Source of the DNA: Viridothelium virens
Taxonomy: Eukaryota > Ascomycota > Dothideomycetes > Trypetheliales > Trypetheliaceae
NCBI GenBank assembly: GCA_010094025.1
Contig: ML991799.1
Span: 273,265 to 337,264, forward strand
Direction of reading: 5' to 3'
Length of the DNA stretch: 64,000 nucleotides
Shown here: one piece after another, positions 47,812 to 59,873 of the stretch
Layout of the letters: every line of letters starts with the position of its first letter
How positions within the stretch are numbered: the first letter of the stretch is position 1
The notes under the pieces: model-generated
Told to the model about the DNA's origin: nothing
Database searches by the model: none
Seen by the model: only the letters and a program-made list of their open reading frames with translations
Program-made: the position numbers and the translations under genes

Positions 47812-49673
47812 ATGAGCCATCACCCAGGAGACGGGCGTATACAGCTCTTTGCAAGCCCTCTGGCGGAACGAGAGGACCAATCCTCAGATTACACAGTCGG
47901 AAAGAATGCAATTGTCCGAGAGAGGGAGTCAAGCACAAGCACGCCCCCTTCACCACCAGAGCATCTCCCATATCTGAACCACGATGAGTCTCTCCACGCC
48001 AATCCGGCCTTTCGGCGGCATGCAGAAGGTAATCCCAATCTGATGCGCAACTCACCAGTCCGTACTCACTTTTTCTCTAGCTACCGCTGCGGAGCTCTTC
48101 TTCGACCTTTTCTTTGTGGCGAATCTAACGACTTTTACCCATATTCATGAGATCAATACCTCAGCGACTCTCAAATCCTACGTCGGCTTCTTCAGCATCT
48201 TGTGGTTTACGTGGTATCAAGTGTCTCTCCATGACCTTCGATTCTCCGTTGACAGCATTTTTGAGCGAATCTGCAAAGGCCTGCACTTTGGCTTCATGGT
48301 CGGTTTTGCGGTTGCCGGAACCAACTTCAAGCCTGAAGATGAATTGGACAACTACGAATATTTTCAAGACCTGTCTTTACTGCTCATGGCATCCAGGTTC
48401 GTTCTCGTGTTTCAGTACGCGGCCGCGCTCTACTTCACACACCACTACCATCGCGTTAGAGTGCCTCTCGCCATGATGATTCTCAACTATGTTGTCGCCG
48501 CGTTTGCATATCTCGGCCTCTATTTCGCCTTTAAGTCCGGAAGTACTGGCCCACATGCGTACATCGGATGGTACGTCATTGCGGGGGTTGAAACGATCTT
48601 TACAACAGTCGTCTCCTCTGTCTGGCGTCTTGTCAGCTTCAAAGGCACTCATATGCTGCAACGCATGTCCCTCCTTACCCTGATCATTCTCGGCGAAGGT
48701 GTTATTGGCCTGACTGGGTCCATCACTAACATTGTCAGAAATTATGACAATTTCTCGTCGTCGGTGATTGGCGACATTGTTGCTGCTATTCTGGTCATCT
48801 ACTTCATCTTCCTCATCTACTTTCACCGTATGCAGGATCATCACATTGGCACCTTCCGCCAGCAGCTTTGGTCCTTTTTACATTTCCCTTTCCATGTCGC
48901 GCTTGTGCTCGCCCTTGAGGGTAGCCAACAGTTCACCCTTTGGCGGCAAGGCGTCCAGCTCTTTACGGATCTAACCGACCAGTTCAGCGAGGCCCTTGGA
49001 CCTTTCGATCTCTCACAACCACTATCTGCCGAAGATTACCAAAATATAACCGAATCGCTCAACCGTATTGGAAATTACACCTTCTATTGGTCCCCAGTCG
49101 GCCTCGACATCACAACGTACGAGGATAACTTCCAGAATTACTTGAACATTTTCAACACCACTTCTCAAGAGATCGCGGAACAAACGAGCAATGCGACAGA
49201 TAAGCTTGTCAATGCTGCAACCAACATCCTCAGTGTCCTGTCAGATGCTGTTTTCGCGGAAATTGGCATTGCCGTAGAAGAAGAAGACAACAGCGAAGAG
49301 AATTTGGATGAATTAGAGGACAGCGTGAGCAACCCGCAATGGGTCAACTTGTTTCAACTTGTCTACATGTACACATTCATCACCTCAGGTTTAGTACTGA
49401 TGTTGATCGGCGCCCTCGGCTTGGTTAGCCATACACCTAAGACAGTCGGTGGCTATATTCGGGCTGCGGTCACGTTTGCTGTTGGCCTTGGGGTCACACT
49501 CCTCAGTACCATGGTTTTGACGGATAATATCGCAAACTACGTTTTCAGTGCTTGGATGCTGCCGACCCTTACTTTTGCATACTTCATAGGTAAGCTGATT
49601 ATCTCCTCAAGAAATGAGCTCACAGAACTCACGCGCAACAGTCGTCATTACCGACAACATTAGAAGACGATGA
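47812..49673 (+). CDS. LtrA-type multi-pass membrane protein
   Basis: Low temperature requirement A family, integral membrane proteins of unknown biochemical role in bacteria and fungi. Three exons, 47812-48028, 48081-49589 and 49642-49673, with 52-base introns, give about 585 residues. The cytosolic N-terminus (72 residues) is followed by the family signature TAAELFFDLFFVANLTTFTH. About seven to nine hydrophobic helices follow, with HRMQDHHIGTFRQQLWSFLH typical of the fungal group. A 150-residue soluble, glycosylation-prone insert lies at about residues 290-450, before the last three helices. The final splice is optional: without it the frame still runs to a stop at 49663 with a different tail (SRNELTELTRNS). 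I prefer the spliced version because donor, length and acceptor match the gene's other intron. Confidence 0.85.
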
Positions 49674-50678
49674 AATACCGCGGGAATAACTCTCAACCAG
49701 TTCTATCTTCTTATTCTAAGTTCAGATTCCATGAATTCACTTCCGATTGGTACTTCACCCGGCGTCTTTTCATTACGTGGTAGCCATTAAAGCAGTCAGA
49801 GTTATCACTGTCGATCCAGGTCTTCTTGCAAGCATGGCGTTGCGGTGGTGCGCGGGATCATCTTATCTTCTTAGGAATTCTTCGCGTTTGTCCTCATGAC
49901 GAGAGACATAATATCATATGTCTTTTTCTGCCGTTTTATATACATCAGAGAACTGGCAAGGAAAGAATCTTGCAAATTCTTGCACTAAAACTGGAAGTGG
50001 TCTTGGTGTTATAAGAATAACCGTTCGATCTTTAAGACACGTTATTGCCTCTAGTCGCCGGAACACATTCTGACCTCTGCTAGGTGTGAAGTAGAAGGGC
50101 TTCCCCTTTGAATCCTGTATGCTCCATGCGATCCTAGAAAGCATTCTACCAAAACATCCTATATTCTAAGCGTGGAACCTCCGCCAACTGTTAAGTCATT
50201 TTGCAATTGGTTGGAATTTTCTTCGTGCAGTTGCTTCTAGGTGACCTTGAGTACTAAGAGGCCTCGCCAATTGATTAAAGAACGAAGGACGTAGGTTGCG
50301 GTTAGTATGTGGTGGTTATATTGTCCTTAATAGGTCTGAGGGCCTCACTAACGAAAATTTCGGTTGCCTCCCTTGCCTCTCATCTTGAGAAGGGTTAGAC
50401 TAGATGTATCGGACTCTGACGCCTAGGAAAGTGGGAGAAATTGTTGAGAGGGGGTGGATTCTGCACCTATCGTTGTCAATATTGAGTTGCCGCTGGTAGC
50501 TTTTCCTGTACGGAGTACAGAACCATGATACTGTTTTACCAGAGCCCTAAGGAGATGGATATTTGTAATCCCTGTAATCTCAACTAGACTCATGGGAACA
50601 ATGAGTTGTTACGAATGCAGTCAAATATTAATTGTAGTGCTTTTCATGAAGTATGTACAAAGTCTGAACCCGCTTAGT
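49674..50678. other. Convergent intergenic region, 1 kb
   Basis: 3' ends of the LtrA-type and DUF5695-like genes. No gene or repeat is seen. Confidence 0.5.
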
Positions 50679-53438
50679 TCAATTCGATGTCTTACTGAAC
50701 GTCAGGGTGGTTGTGCCGTTGCTTGGTAGGTTGACCAAATAGCCACCTTGCTGCATCGTCAATCCCGAAGTCGCCAGCGTCACGCTAGCACTTCCAAGCA
50801 CACTGCTAGTCTGCTCGAAGTTCATTATGGTATTTATCGCGTTGCTTGCCTGATCGACTTGTGCCTTCCCTACACTGACCGTTAGAGCACCAGTACTCGG
50901 CTCGTAAGTGAACTCTTGAACAGCCCCAGCACTAAATGTCACATACAGACCGAGCGGCGCGATGAAGATCCTTCTCCTCACCGCATCTCTTGGCTGTACT
51001 GTAACGTCTCCGTTGCCATTGGCATTCATATTTGACACGATATTCCCACCGAAACTCACCATTCCGAAGACTGGATGATCGACCAGATAAGTTCCAGCAC
51101 CCATTACCATCCCTGAGAAGTTCGGTCCGTAATCCCCGGAGTACGGATCCCACTCCAATAACTCCGGATAACTGTGCATGGCCAGACTTGTCGAGCCATC
51201 TTGTCGCACATTCGACAACGGACCCATATTCCCTCCAAACGCAACCCGCAAATCATACAGACTCTTCAATGTCCCTGGCTGCGGATTCGATCGATAACTC
51301 GCCAGCAGCGGAAGAGAATTGAGGCCGGATCCATAATGATGGATCTGTCGCTCAATCTGGGGGATCTTGCCGGCATACAGGAAATCCCAGTATCGGCGCG
51401 CGTTACCATTCCACGCCCAATGGGGTACCGTCGGCATGTAGCCCCGGATCGAGTTGAGCGACTTGTTTGCCGTGGTGGAGTCGTTGAAGTAGGTGCTCCA
51501 GAGGTAGACGCCCTCCTGGCCGGTCGAGTCCCAGGCCATCTCGCTGCCGAAGGGGTCGGTTTCGGAGGCCCAGACGCGTTGGCGGGCTCGCATGAGGGAC
51601 TCCATATTGGTAGCTTCGGCGGTGAGATTCTCGATGCGAAGGGAGTCGAGGAGATAGGACCAGACGGTTTCACCCATGAGCCCGTCATCGCCGTAACCGG
51701 TGTTGGGTGCGCCATTGGCGCTGGTACCAAATGTGTAAGCAACGGTGTTGTAGGATTGATTGAGGTACCAGAGGGGTGTTTGGAGTGTGAGTATGCCTGG
51801 AGTGGTACGCCCAGCGTGGTAGAGAGACCAGTATAGGGCACTAACGTGAACGTAGTCGTAGGCACGATCCGTGGCGTATGCCGCGGCTTCATTCCAAGCA
51901 CCGTTCCAATTGATGGATTTGTTATACTGATAGCCGGGAACGGCGCTGGGTTGATAGAAGAATAAGCTCTTCCGAACGGCATACTTCTGAGGTCCTGATG
52001 AGATTTGCAAGTAACCCCAAACAGTCTCATTGACCATTTGCTCAAGTTTGGCGACTTCTCCCGCGCTAGGATAGATGAATTGCTTCATGCCTGCAGCTAG
52101 AAAAGAACCTGCTCCGCCCTCATCACTAATACCGGCAATCCATGCGCGGTTGTCTTGAAGAACATAATTACCTACGGAGTAATCATAAGATATCACGGAT
52201 GGAGCTCGATGAAAAGGGTCGGAGGTGTTCGTGTACCACTGCTTTGTCGTCAAAAAGTTTCCTGCATTTTGCAAGGTATCTGGTCCCGTGTTGGTGATAT
52301 AGTAGTGAATGGCCTGTGTTCGACCAGACGCGTATGTTATATCAAGCCGAGTTCTTCCAAATGCCTCCTGTGAAGGGAGTACTTCGTATGCTTGCCACGC
52401 CCCACTCAAAGTTTCGTTCCTAGCACTGACCGATAATCCATTCTCTGGTGAAACTGTCATGGATTGTATAGCCTCCGAAGAATTTATGTAGAGACTACCA
52501 ACGATGTCGTGAGGTAAAACGTAACCGGGGATACCGACCGCTACAGGAACATCATTAGATGCGACGGCGTCCTCAATCTGATCTACTGAAGAAGTTGCTG
52601 AGAACCGAAGGGCAACGGATATCGATTCTCCGGGAGAAATCATGGCAGACGTCGGCGTATTCCATGGCGTTGTTGCATTCCATTCCTGCTCCGCATATGC
52701 CTTGGTGTAGATTTCGTAAGCATAGTTTCCCTCGTACGTCTGCTGTTGATAGTAGGGATTATTCCGCTCAGGCAAAAAGCGCCATGCCTCAAATTTTGTG
52801 AGATTTCCAAAGGGAGTGATGACCATATCTGGGCCTGTGCCAGTGAGCCGTGTAACCTGCACGTATCCAGCTCCAAGTCCAATGTATGGATCAAGGAGAA
52901 CGCAATCTTGCATGGTCTCATCCGCAGTCCGATTTATGAAAATATTGTTCATCTCAATAGCGAGACCAAGGGCACCGAGCTCGATCGCCGTATCAGCAAC
53001 ATTTGCGAGGGTAAAATTGAGGATTACATCTCCTTGATATTGAGTCCACAACCGCGTCACATGCAATTGGGAACTGACGTTGGGCCATAGGGAGTCCAGG
53101 TCAGACTCAAGGAGGCCAGTCGAATCTTGAGGCTCGGTGGACGTGATATTCACCCTGTTTGTCGCAGAGTCTGCTCCAATCCAGTCGTTTTGACCAGTAA
53201 GACGGTAACGGAAGGAAATGTCCCCTGTATGGGAGTTGCCATTTCCATTCCGAGTACTGAAGACATCGCTAGGAGAAAAGTCAAATGCCAGATCCGTGGT
53301 TGGTTTGAGTGATTCGAGTACGCCCGATCCTGCGGCGAATAGTCCTTGCCAGTTGGGGGTGGAAAATGGCGTCTGCGCAGCCGCAGCGCCGGCGAGGAAG
53401 AGGAATGACCAGTACATGGCGATTTTAAAATAGCTCAC
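50679..53438 (-). CDS. Large secreted protein, DUF5695-like (possible glycoside hydrolase)
   Basis: A single exon of 919 residues. The N-terminus is a signal peptide (MYWSFLFLAGAAAA, probable cleavage just before or after Gln22), and more than 15 N-glycosylation sites follow, so it is exported. The first third is beta-rich (FRYRLTGQNDWIG, NFTLANVADTAIELGALGLA). The middle resembles an (alpha/alpha) toroid of the six-hairpin glycosidase kind, with NWNGAWNEAAAYATDRAYDY, GYGDDGLMGETVWSYLLDSL and FGSEMAWDSTGQEGVYLWST. The C-terminus is again beta-rich. The combination matches fungal DUF5695 proteins, which are thought to act on polysaccharides, but no activity can be read off. An ATG 7 codons downstream would also give a signal peptide. 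The family name is from memory. Confidence 0.75.
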   Translation of the reverse strand: MSYFKIAMYWSFLFLAGAAAAQTPFSTPNWQGLFAAGSGVLESLKPTTDLAFDFSPSDVFSTRNGNGNSHTGDISFRYRLTGQNDWIGADSATNRVNITSTEPQDSTGLLESDLDSLWPNVSSQLHVTRLWTQYQGDVILNFTLANVADTAIELGALGLAIEMNNIFINRTADETMQDCVLLDPYIGLGAGYVQVTRLTGTGPDMVITPFGNLTKFEAWRFLPERNNPYYQQQTYEGNYAYEIYTKAYAEQEWNATTPWNTPTSAMISPGESISVALRFSATSSVDQIEDAVASNDVPVAVGIPGYVLPHDIVGSLYINSSEAIQSMTVSPENGLSVSARNETLSGAWQAYEVLPSQEAFGRTRLDITYASGRTQAIHYYITNTGPDTLQNAGNFLTTKQWYTNTSDPFHRAPSVISYDYSVGNYVLQDNRAWIAGISDEGGAGSFLAAGMKQFIYPSAGEVAKLEQMVNETVWGYLQISSGPQKYAVRKSLFFYQPSAVPGYQYNKSINWNGAWNEAAAYATDRAYDYVHVSALYWSLYHAGRTTPGILTLQTPLWYLNQSYNTVAYTFGTSANGAPNTGYGDDGLMGETVWSYLLDSLRIENLTAEATNMESLMRARQRVWASETDPFGSEMAWDSTGQEGVYLWSTYFNDSTTANKSLNSIRGYMPTVPHWAWNGNARRYWDFLYAGKIPQIERQIHHYGSGLNSLPLLASYRSNPQPGTLKSLYDLRVAFGGNMGPLSNVRQDGSTSLAMHSYPELLEWDPYSGDYGPNFSGMVMGAGTYLVDHPVFGMVSFGGNIVSNMNANGNGDVTVQPRDAVRRRIFIAPLGLYVTFSAGAVQEFTYEPSTGALTVSVGKAQVDQASNAINTIMNFEQTSSVLGSASVTLATSGLTMQQGGYLVNLPSNGTTTLTFSKTSN

Positions 53439-54677
53439 ATGGGCATTTTCCTTGAGGAAAGAAAAGAGAGGGAAAAAGAGAACAAGAATTCGGAAGAAAT
53501 TGTAGAGAAAAACTCACGATCTTTTCGGACATGAATTGCAACGACCTACCGAATGAAGTATTGATCACCTCTTGCATTAAAATACGGTATGACCCGAAAT
53601 GCCACCGCTTAGATGCCTAGACAGCTAAATGTCCCTGTTCTTTGCAGGGGATACGATCATCGGGAAAGAGGATGAGGGTCGACGAGAATGTGCCTGATCC
53701 CTTCCCCGCATCCGAATTCGCTCAATTGGGCGATGTTTTGCCGAGCCCGATCTGCTATAAATTAACGCTCGAAATTAGCAACGCCCAATGAATCCAGCGA
53801 AGCCACAGTACTGCTAGCGGCTCAGCGGAGAAATTTATCCCTTTCTTCCTTGGAAGAATGCTGCCTGTCGATGACAAGTATTTTAAGGCAGATTAACGTG
53901 CCATTCAAAGTTCGAGGATCACGTGGTCCAATCTATTTTGGCGGCTGTTGATTGAGACAGACGGTCGCCTACAAGCTTGAGAATTACTACGGACGTCTTC
54001 GCAGTAGAAGCACATACGAGAAAAAGTAGAAAGTATGCCATTAAGTCTGTTCATTGGAGACATAATCAGTCGACAGCAAACCCGTTGCTATTCCACAGAG
54101 GAGCTCAAGGTAGGCTAGCTAGATCCTGCGCACCAAGAAGTGTACGGAGATAGAGTCGGCTGGGTAATTGCCGTAAACCCTAGCATGTACGCCAGGCTGA
54201 GCAGAACTTCATTTACCTGGCTGAAACTTACGGATGCTAACGTGTAAGCAAGAGTGAGACTCTCGAGAGTGACAAAGATGCAAATCTGCTTTCTTTCTCT
54301 GGATCGCTGGTGTAGCTCGCCCTCTCCATCTGAACCGAGAAACAATACTTGATCGACGAGACAAGTGATTAACGGGTGTTCCTGGAAACCTAAGCAGTTT
54401 GCTATTGTGTCGTTGCTCAATAACTTGCATAATTATCATGTATACCATCGCTTGGATACTTTCCTGGACGTATACGGTATCGCGTGAGAACCACATGTAT
54501 TGGTGCCACCCTCTTTCATGAGCAGCACTTTTCAAGGCCGGCGACTTTGCACGATGGGCGTGATCTTGCTCATAGAGAGCCCCACTAGCTCTCAGGTGGC
54601 CCGAGAAGTTGGCTAGCAAGATTCCACTGAATGGCGCGAGTCACCGTTATGTGCTTGACAAAAGCCTTGATCTTCGC
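53439..54677. other. Intergenic, 1.2 kb
   Basis: Upstream region of the secreted protein and 3' side of the bHLH gene. Short minus-strand frames (54115-54619) overlap each other without motifs. No gene is supported. Confidence 0.45.
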
Positions 54678-55010
54678 TCAAGACTTTGAGGCTGCCTCCT
54701 TGACAACATCTTGGTCGAGTTCATACTGCGAGACGTCAATCCCCATCTGCTTCGCAGTATCCAATAGCAGCTTCCTCTCATTGATCTGATCCTTTGTATA
54801 CTGCACTGTGGCCTGTAGCACAGTTGCCTCGCTCCGCCCTTGTCCTTCCATACCCGGTACGATATCTGCAAGCCGGTCGAAACCGGCACGAATGGCTTCA
54901 CGACGCTTTTGTTCCGAGGCGATGTGGTTATTCTTCTTTTCCTGTTCACTGAGGCGCGGCTTTTCAGCAGCGTTATTTTTGCTGCTTGGGGAACTAGATG
55001 AGGCGGCCAT
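54678..55010 (-). CDS. Small bHLH transcription factor (Ino4-like)
   Basis: One exon of 110 residues. After a Ser-rich start, the basic region reads KKNNHIASEQKRREAIRAGF, with the His-Glu-Arg pattern used to contact E-boxes (CANNTG). Helix 1 is FDRLADIVP, the loop is GMEGQGRSEA, and helix 2 is TVLQATVQYTKDQINERKLL. Size and organisation match Ino4-type partners, which heterodimerise and act on phospholipid or other metabolic genes. The partner is not in this window. The open frame continues 64 codons upstream to 55202, but that part has no bHLH-family character and I start at MAASSSSP. Divergent from the Munc13-like gene. Confidence 0.88.
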   Translation of the reverse strand: MAASSSSPSSKNNAAEKPRLSEQEKKNNHIASEQKRREAIRAGFDRLADIVPGMEGQGRSEATVLQATVQYTKDQINERKLLLDTAKQMGIDVSQYELDQDVVKEAASKS

Positions 55011-55579
55011 AGTCTGTGCGTGCCAGTTTCCTACGAGAGATCGAGCGGAAGTAGAGAAACACCGCAGTAGGTAAACCGCACGTCTACAGAGCTGTAAAAC
55101 CCGACGTAGACCCCAAAATGGGTCAATGCGAGGTATGAGCAAGCTTGCTGTAATAAGATTATGTTCCGAGAGATTGGATATCTTCGAGAATACGCATTGC
55201 ACGGCGGACTAGGACGATGGCAGGAGGGTTGGGGGCGGAGGTTGTAGAGGCAGTCACTGCAGTTGGGGCGGAGATCTTTCTTCTGCAGGGTCCGACGCCC
55301 AATGCGACGTCAGGCTCGAAATCCCGCTACAAGTTATCTTGTCACCTCGAAGGCTGGCGCTCGCCCTCCCCACTGACCGCAGCTTCCTTCGATCGATCCA
55401 AGAAACCTAGAAAGAGCTTTGACGTAATCCTGCCTGTCTTTCTCCGCCAATAGACCTCTCACTACGCCATCAACCTTCCCTTTTCCACGCCGCAACGCCC
55501 CTGCTAACTTCAAGAGTGAGATGCTCGCTGAAGCTCCAGATCAGCTTGACTTGGCCTTCATTCGGATCAAAGAAAGGTC
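55011..55579. promoter_or_regulatory. Divergent promoter region, bHLH and Munc13-like genes
   Basis: 569 bases between divergent starts. An upstream ATG at 55521 opens a 34-codon frame overlapping the Munc13-like start codon. Confidence 0.5.
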
Positions 55580-55625
55580 ATGTCGCCTGCTGAAATCAGA
55601 AGTCGAGGGACCAATGATCGCATAA
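55521..55625 (+). other. Upstream ORF overlapping the Munc13-like start
   Basis: The ATG at 55521 opens a 34-codon frame ending at TAA 55623-55625, 43 bases past the main ATG (55580) and in another frame. If the transcript includes it, it would limit translation of the main frame. The 5' end of the transcript is unknown. Confidence 0.4.
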
Positions 55626-58600
55626 ATAATCTACAACAGGAGGGGCGGTTACAGCGGGAGAATTCAAGAAGCAAGAGCGTGCTATCCAAGCATGACGTTT
55701 ACTCGTATGCACTCCGAGTAGCCTTCTTATCGTATCTGCTGGAGCCTCGTGCAAAGAGAAAAGAACATGTTGCTGCTCAGAAGCGACAAGTGCAACGGCC
55801 TGCCACTTCTATAAATGACCTGGTTAAGGACTTTTCACTCATCAGGGATTCCAGAAGCACAAAATTTCCACATGGCTTCATGTCAGAGCTAGAAAAGCGG
55901 ATCACGCTTGTGCTTTACGGTAAAGAGAAGATGAAAGAGTATGACGACTCCTCGGTGAAACGAACATTTGCTGCTTTCCTCAACGAGTTCAAAAAACCAG
56001 ATTATCGAAAGTCCGTTGAAAAAGATCGTAGGGTGGAAGACCTGTTACTGATCTTCTTCTCTAACGCTACAAAGGTATTGCAGCAAGGCAAAACCCCAGA
56101 AGACGACTCATGGAAATTCATGGTGGATCGCCACGTCGCTCTCTTCGTTCGTTTGATCAGTGCAACCCTCAAAGATCACGATTGGTCGAGAGAACGACCG
56201 GAACTCGCCACGAGGTTACAGACTCTTGAAGCTAAGCTTCTTGTTCACGATCAAGATCTATCCGCAGAGACACAACGTAATGGTGGGGCTGGAGGGACAA
56301 CGATTGAGGTCGAAGTTCCCCGTACCTACGAAATCAAGGATATGCCGTTGGTTCAAACCGTCGCAAAAATATTTGGAATGTCCAACGGTCAGGCGCAAGG
56401 AGATGTCATGGACAATAAACCGAATTGGACGGAGGAGGCCGCGCTTCAGGATTTGAAGATGTACCAAACAAACCTCAGCCTGAACACTAGAAGAACCCTA
56501 ACACATAATGACTTTGATCTTGATGAAGGCTACGAGTCCTGGAAAAAGGCAGAAGTTCATGATCTAGCCCAACTTGTCATGTCCATTCTGCAATCCAGTC
56601 CAGAGCTTGCAAAGACGTCTGGCAATTTCCTCCCACAGTTTCAGCCAGCCACAAATGGCTCTGGATCAGATTCTGGCTATTCAGATATGTCTCGAAAGAT
56701 GTCAGAGCAGTCGCAGTCCGACCCAGGCTCCCCTTACATTGTCGATCAGCCCGTTGACATGAGCTTCCTCAATCTGGACGAAAAGGTCGAAGAAGAAGCA
56801 CAGAAAGACGATCGTTCTTACACATTCATTCCACCTGATCCTAGGGCCTTCTATAGATATGTTCTCAATCTTGCGCTGAGTAATGACCTTCGCGATCAGG
56901 AACTTCAGCCAACAGAAGCCACTGAGGAGACGCCTTCCATCAAACTTCTCTCTAAGCAATCGACAGAGCTACTGAATGAGCTCGCTATTCGATGGCGGGT
57001 CCCTCAGTTCTCCAGACTCATTCTTCTTTTAGATGTTATCCGAGAGAAATACATCAACCAGGAAATTTCACTAGACACCGTGGATGCTGCCTTCGAATTC
57101 GTGAAGAAGCCGGTTGATAACAGAAAAGGGAACAAGTCTAACCAGATAGTGCAATCGTCACTTTTTGACCGTTCAAAATGGACTATTGCTGACTACGCCC
57201 TAAACCAGCAAGTCCTTTCTTCTTTACACGATGCTTTTCTCCGAGAACTCTTTGAAAATTTTATTCAATGCTATGAGAGCAAACCTCCATCCATTGGCCC
57301 GGTGATGTATGTCCTTGAGCATCATATCTACGATGACCCGCTCTTTGCCAAGACACCGGAGGACTTGGATGAGTTTGCGGATCGCGTTCGGGAAGCACTA
57401 CGGCAAAAAGCTCGGGACATGTATAGCATGATGCTGTCTAAAGAACTGCCTGGCCAGTTGGAGCAATGGGAATTCTTCCATGTCATACAGCTCGGCAAAT
57501 CTGTAATCAAGCTGGCAGAGAAGATCCAGAAGCGGTGGCGCAAGAACCCTGAAGCCATGGGTGTTAATCCATTCACAATTCTTGTCGAGGAGATCTTCCC
57601 ATCTTATGTTGCAGATTCGAGAGATATCGTGAAACGAATCATGGAATTTGCAGAAAAGAAGGGTGAACCTGTCCCGGTTCAAGATGGCTTCGACCTATAC
57701 AAAGAACTCGTGAGTATTCGGCGCGTGTACTCGGACGCCTTACCGGGCGTACCCTTTACCTTTCAGATTGAAGACCTGTTGTCCGACTTTGTCTGGCGTT
57801 GGATCAAACTCACAGATACCAACATGGCTGGTTGGGTAGAGAATGCCACCAAAGCGGATTCATTCACCGTGCGAGTTGAGGGCGAGAACCAAGTGCCTAA
57901 CGATGACGAGCGACACAGTGTATCCGTAGTAGATGTTTTCCGTTCTTTCAACGAAAGCATTGAGCAAATCGTCTCACTGGAATGGGATGATGACTACCAG
58001 TATGCTAAATTTATGACAGCTATTTCCAAGACCATTAGTGCTGGGCTTGGGCGATACTGCGAATTGGTAGAGCAGCAGTTTACAAAGGAAATGGATCGCC
58101 TGACTCCGCAGCAAGAGGCAGAAGTAAGGCAGACTCGGCAGGAAAAACTGCTGCAACTTGCGAAGGACGCATGGTCACAAAAGGAGAAAATCGAGCCCTT
58201 TCAATTCTTGCCGGAGGTAAGTATCCTGGCCTGGTTTCACCATGTGTGAATTAGTCTGATCATGGCTTAGTCTCTTGTCAAACTCAACAACATTGAGTAC
58301 GCGATCCTGCAGCTGGACAAGCTCGAGCATGAAGTCAATGTAGACGCCTGTGCCGAAGTGCTTCAGACCCGCGAACCTCAGCTCAGGTTGCACCAAAAAA
58401 TCGATAAGTACGTCTTTACCATCAAGATCATTGAAGCGGAGGACCTCAAAGCTTGCGATATCAATGGCCTGAGCGATCCGTATGTGGTGCTTGGCGACGA
58501 GTACCAAAAGAGATTAGCCAAGACACGTATACAGTATGCAAATCTCAACCCTAGGTGGGATGAGACTGTAGATATTGTTACGCAAGGCCCTCTCAATATT

Positions 58601-59873
58601 ATCGCTACAATCTGGGACTGGGACGCGATGGGAGATCACGATTGCGTCGGTAGGACATCGCTCAAACTCGATCCATCTCATTTCCGAGACTACTTGCCCC
58701 GGGAATATTGGCTAGACCTGGATACCCAGGGTCGATTGCTGCTAAGGGTGAGTATGGAGGGCGAGAGGGACGACATTCAGTTCTACTTTGGAAAAGCTTT
58801 CAGAACCCTGAAGCGTGCCGAGCGAGATATGACGAGGAAAATAACGGATAAGGTATGCATTCCTAGAACGAGAACTCAGGGATTGCTGACTCTATTTTAG
58901 TTATCGGCCTACATCAACCACTGTCTCTCAAAACGAGCCCTCAAAAGCTTGCTTAACAAACCGTTTACCGTATCAGCTGTGACAGGGTATTTCCAACGTA
59001 GTCGCGTTCAATCCATCCAGCAACAGGGACCGACCCAAGCTGAGGTCACAAATATGCTGAAACCGCTCTTTACTTATTTTGACGACAACTTTGCTATCAT
59101 GAAACAGACCTTGACAGAATCTGCAATGGTCACGGTCATGACGCGATTATGGAAGGAAGTCCTCGCTACAATAGAGTCGCTCGTTGTTCCTCCACTTTCT
59201 GACAAGCCCTCATCACAGCGGCAGCTTACCCAACAAGAGCTTGACATCGTCTTCAAATGGCTCGAGGTACTCAGGACCCCAATCCCTTTTCCATGCCGCC
59301 CGGCTGACCCATGTCATCCAGATGCTCTTTGACTTCTTCCACGCCGTCGACGAAGACGGCACCGCCAACGGCGTTCCCCTCGACATCCTCAAATCCCCCA
59401 AATACCACGAAATCGTCTCCATGAACTACTTCTACTTCCTCCCCACCGACGACCTGATCCGCGAGAGCGAACGCATCGCCGCCGTCTCCCTCCAAAAACG
59501 CCAGCAAGCCGCCGCGCAATCCAACCGGCTCTCCGCCCCCGCCTCCCTCCTCTCGACCCCGAGCGGCCACGCGTTTGGCGGCGGTGCAGGGCTCATGGGG
59601 CTTCCCAGCACAAAGAGAAGCAAGAGCATCATGCTGAGTCGGAACCTGGGCACCATGAGGAAGGCGAAGGAGGAGAAGCGGCGCGAGATGCAGGCGGAGC
59701 CGAGCGACGACATCATCTTGCGTATTCTGCGGATGCGGCCGGAGGCGGAGCGGTATCTGCGTGATCGCAGTCGGCAGAAGGAGAGGTTGGCGGCGGCGGC
59801 GGCGGCGGAGATGATTGTGAGGCAGAGCTTGTTGGCTGGAGCGGGCGGAAGAGGAAGGATTCCTGGACGCTGA
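55580..59873 (+). CDS. Munc13-homology (MHD) and C2 domain protein
   Basis: Fungal Munc13/UNC13-like protein, expected at the plasma membrane in vesicle tethering, exocytosis or endocytosis during tip growth. Fission yeast Ync13 is the nearest studied type. Four exons, 55580-58216, 58271-58852, 58901-59266 and 59322-59873, with introns of 48-55 bases, give about 1,378 residues. The N-terminal block YALRVAFLSYLLEPRAKRKE is typical of the group. MHD1 occupies roughly residues 600-850 (YELVSIRRVY-like KELVSIRRVYSDALPG, RWIKLTDTNM). A C2 domain follows at about 920-1030, with GLSDPYVVL and TIWDWDAMGDHD, so the calcium-binding aspartates appear present. MHD2 is in exons 3 and 4 (ELDIVFKWLEMLFDFFHAVD). 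The tail is basic and Ala-rich. Codons in the last exon become very GC-rich. Confidence 0.9.

Noticed and set aside
55011-55202. N-terminal extension of the bHLH protein
   Set aside because: The added 64 residues look like translated leader sequence. The downstream ATG gives the usual small Ino4-type size.
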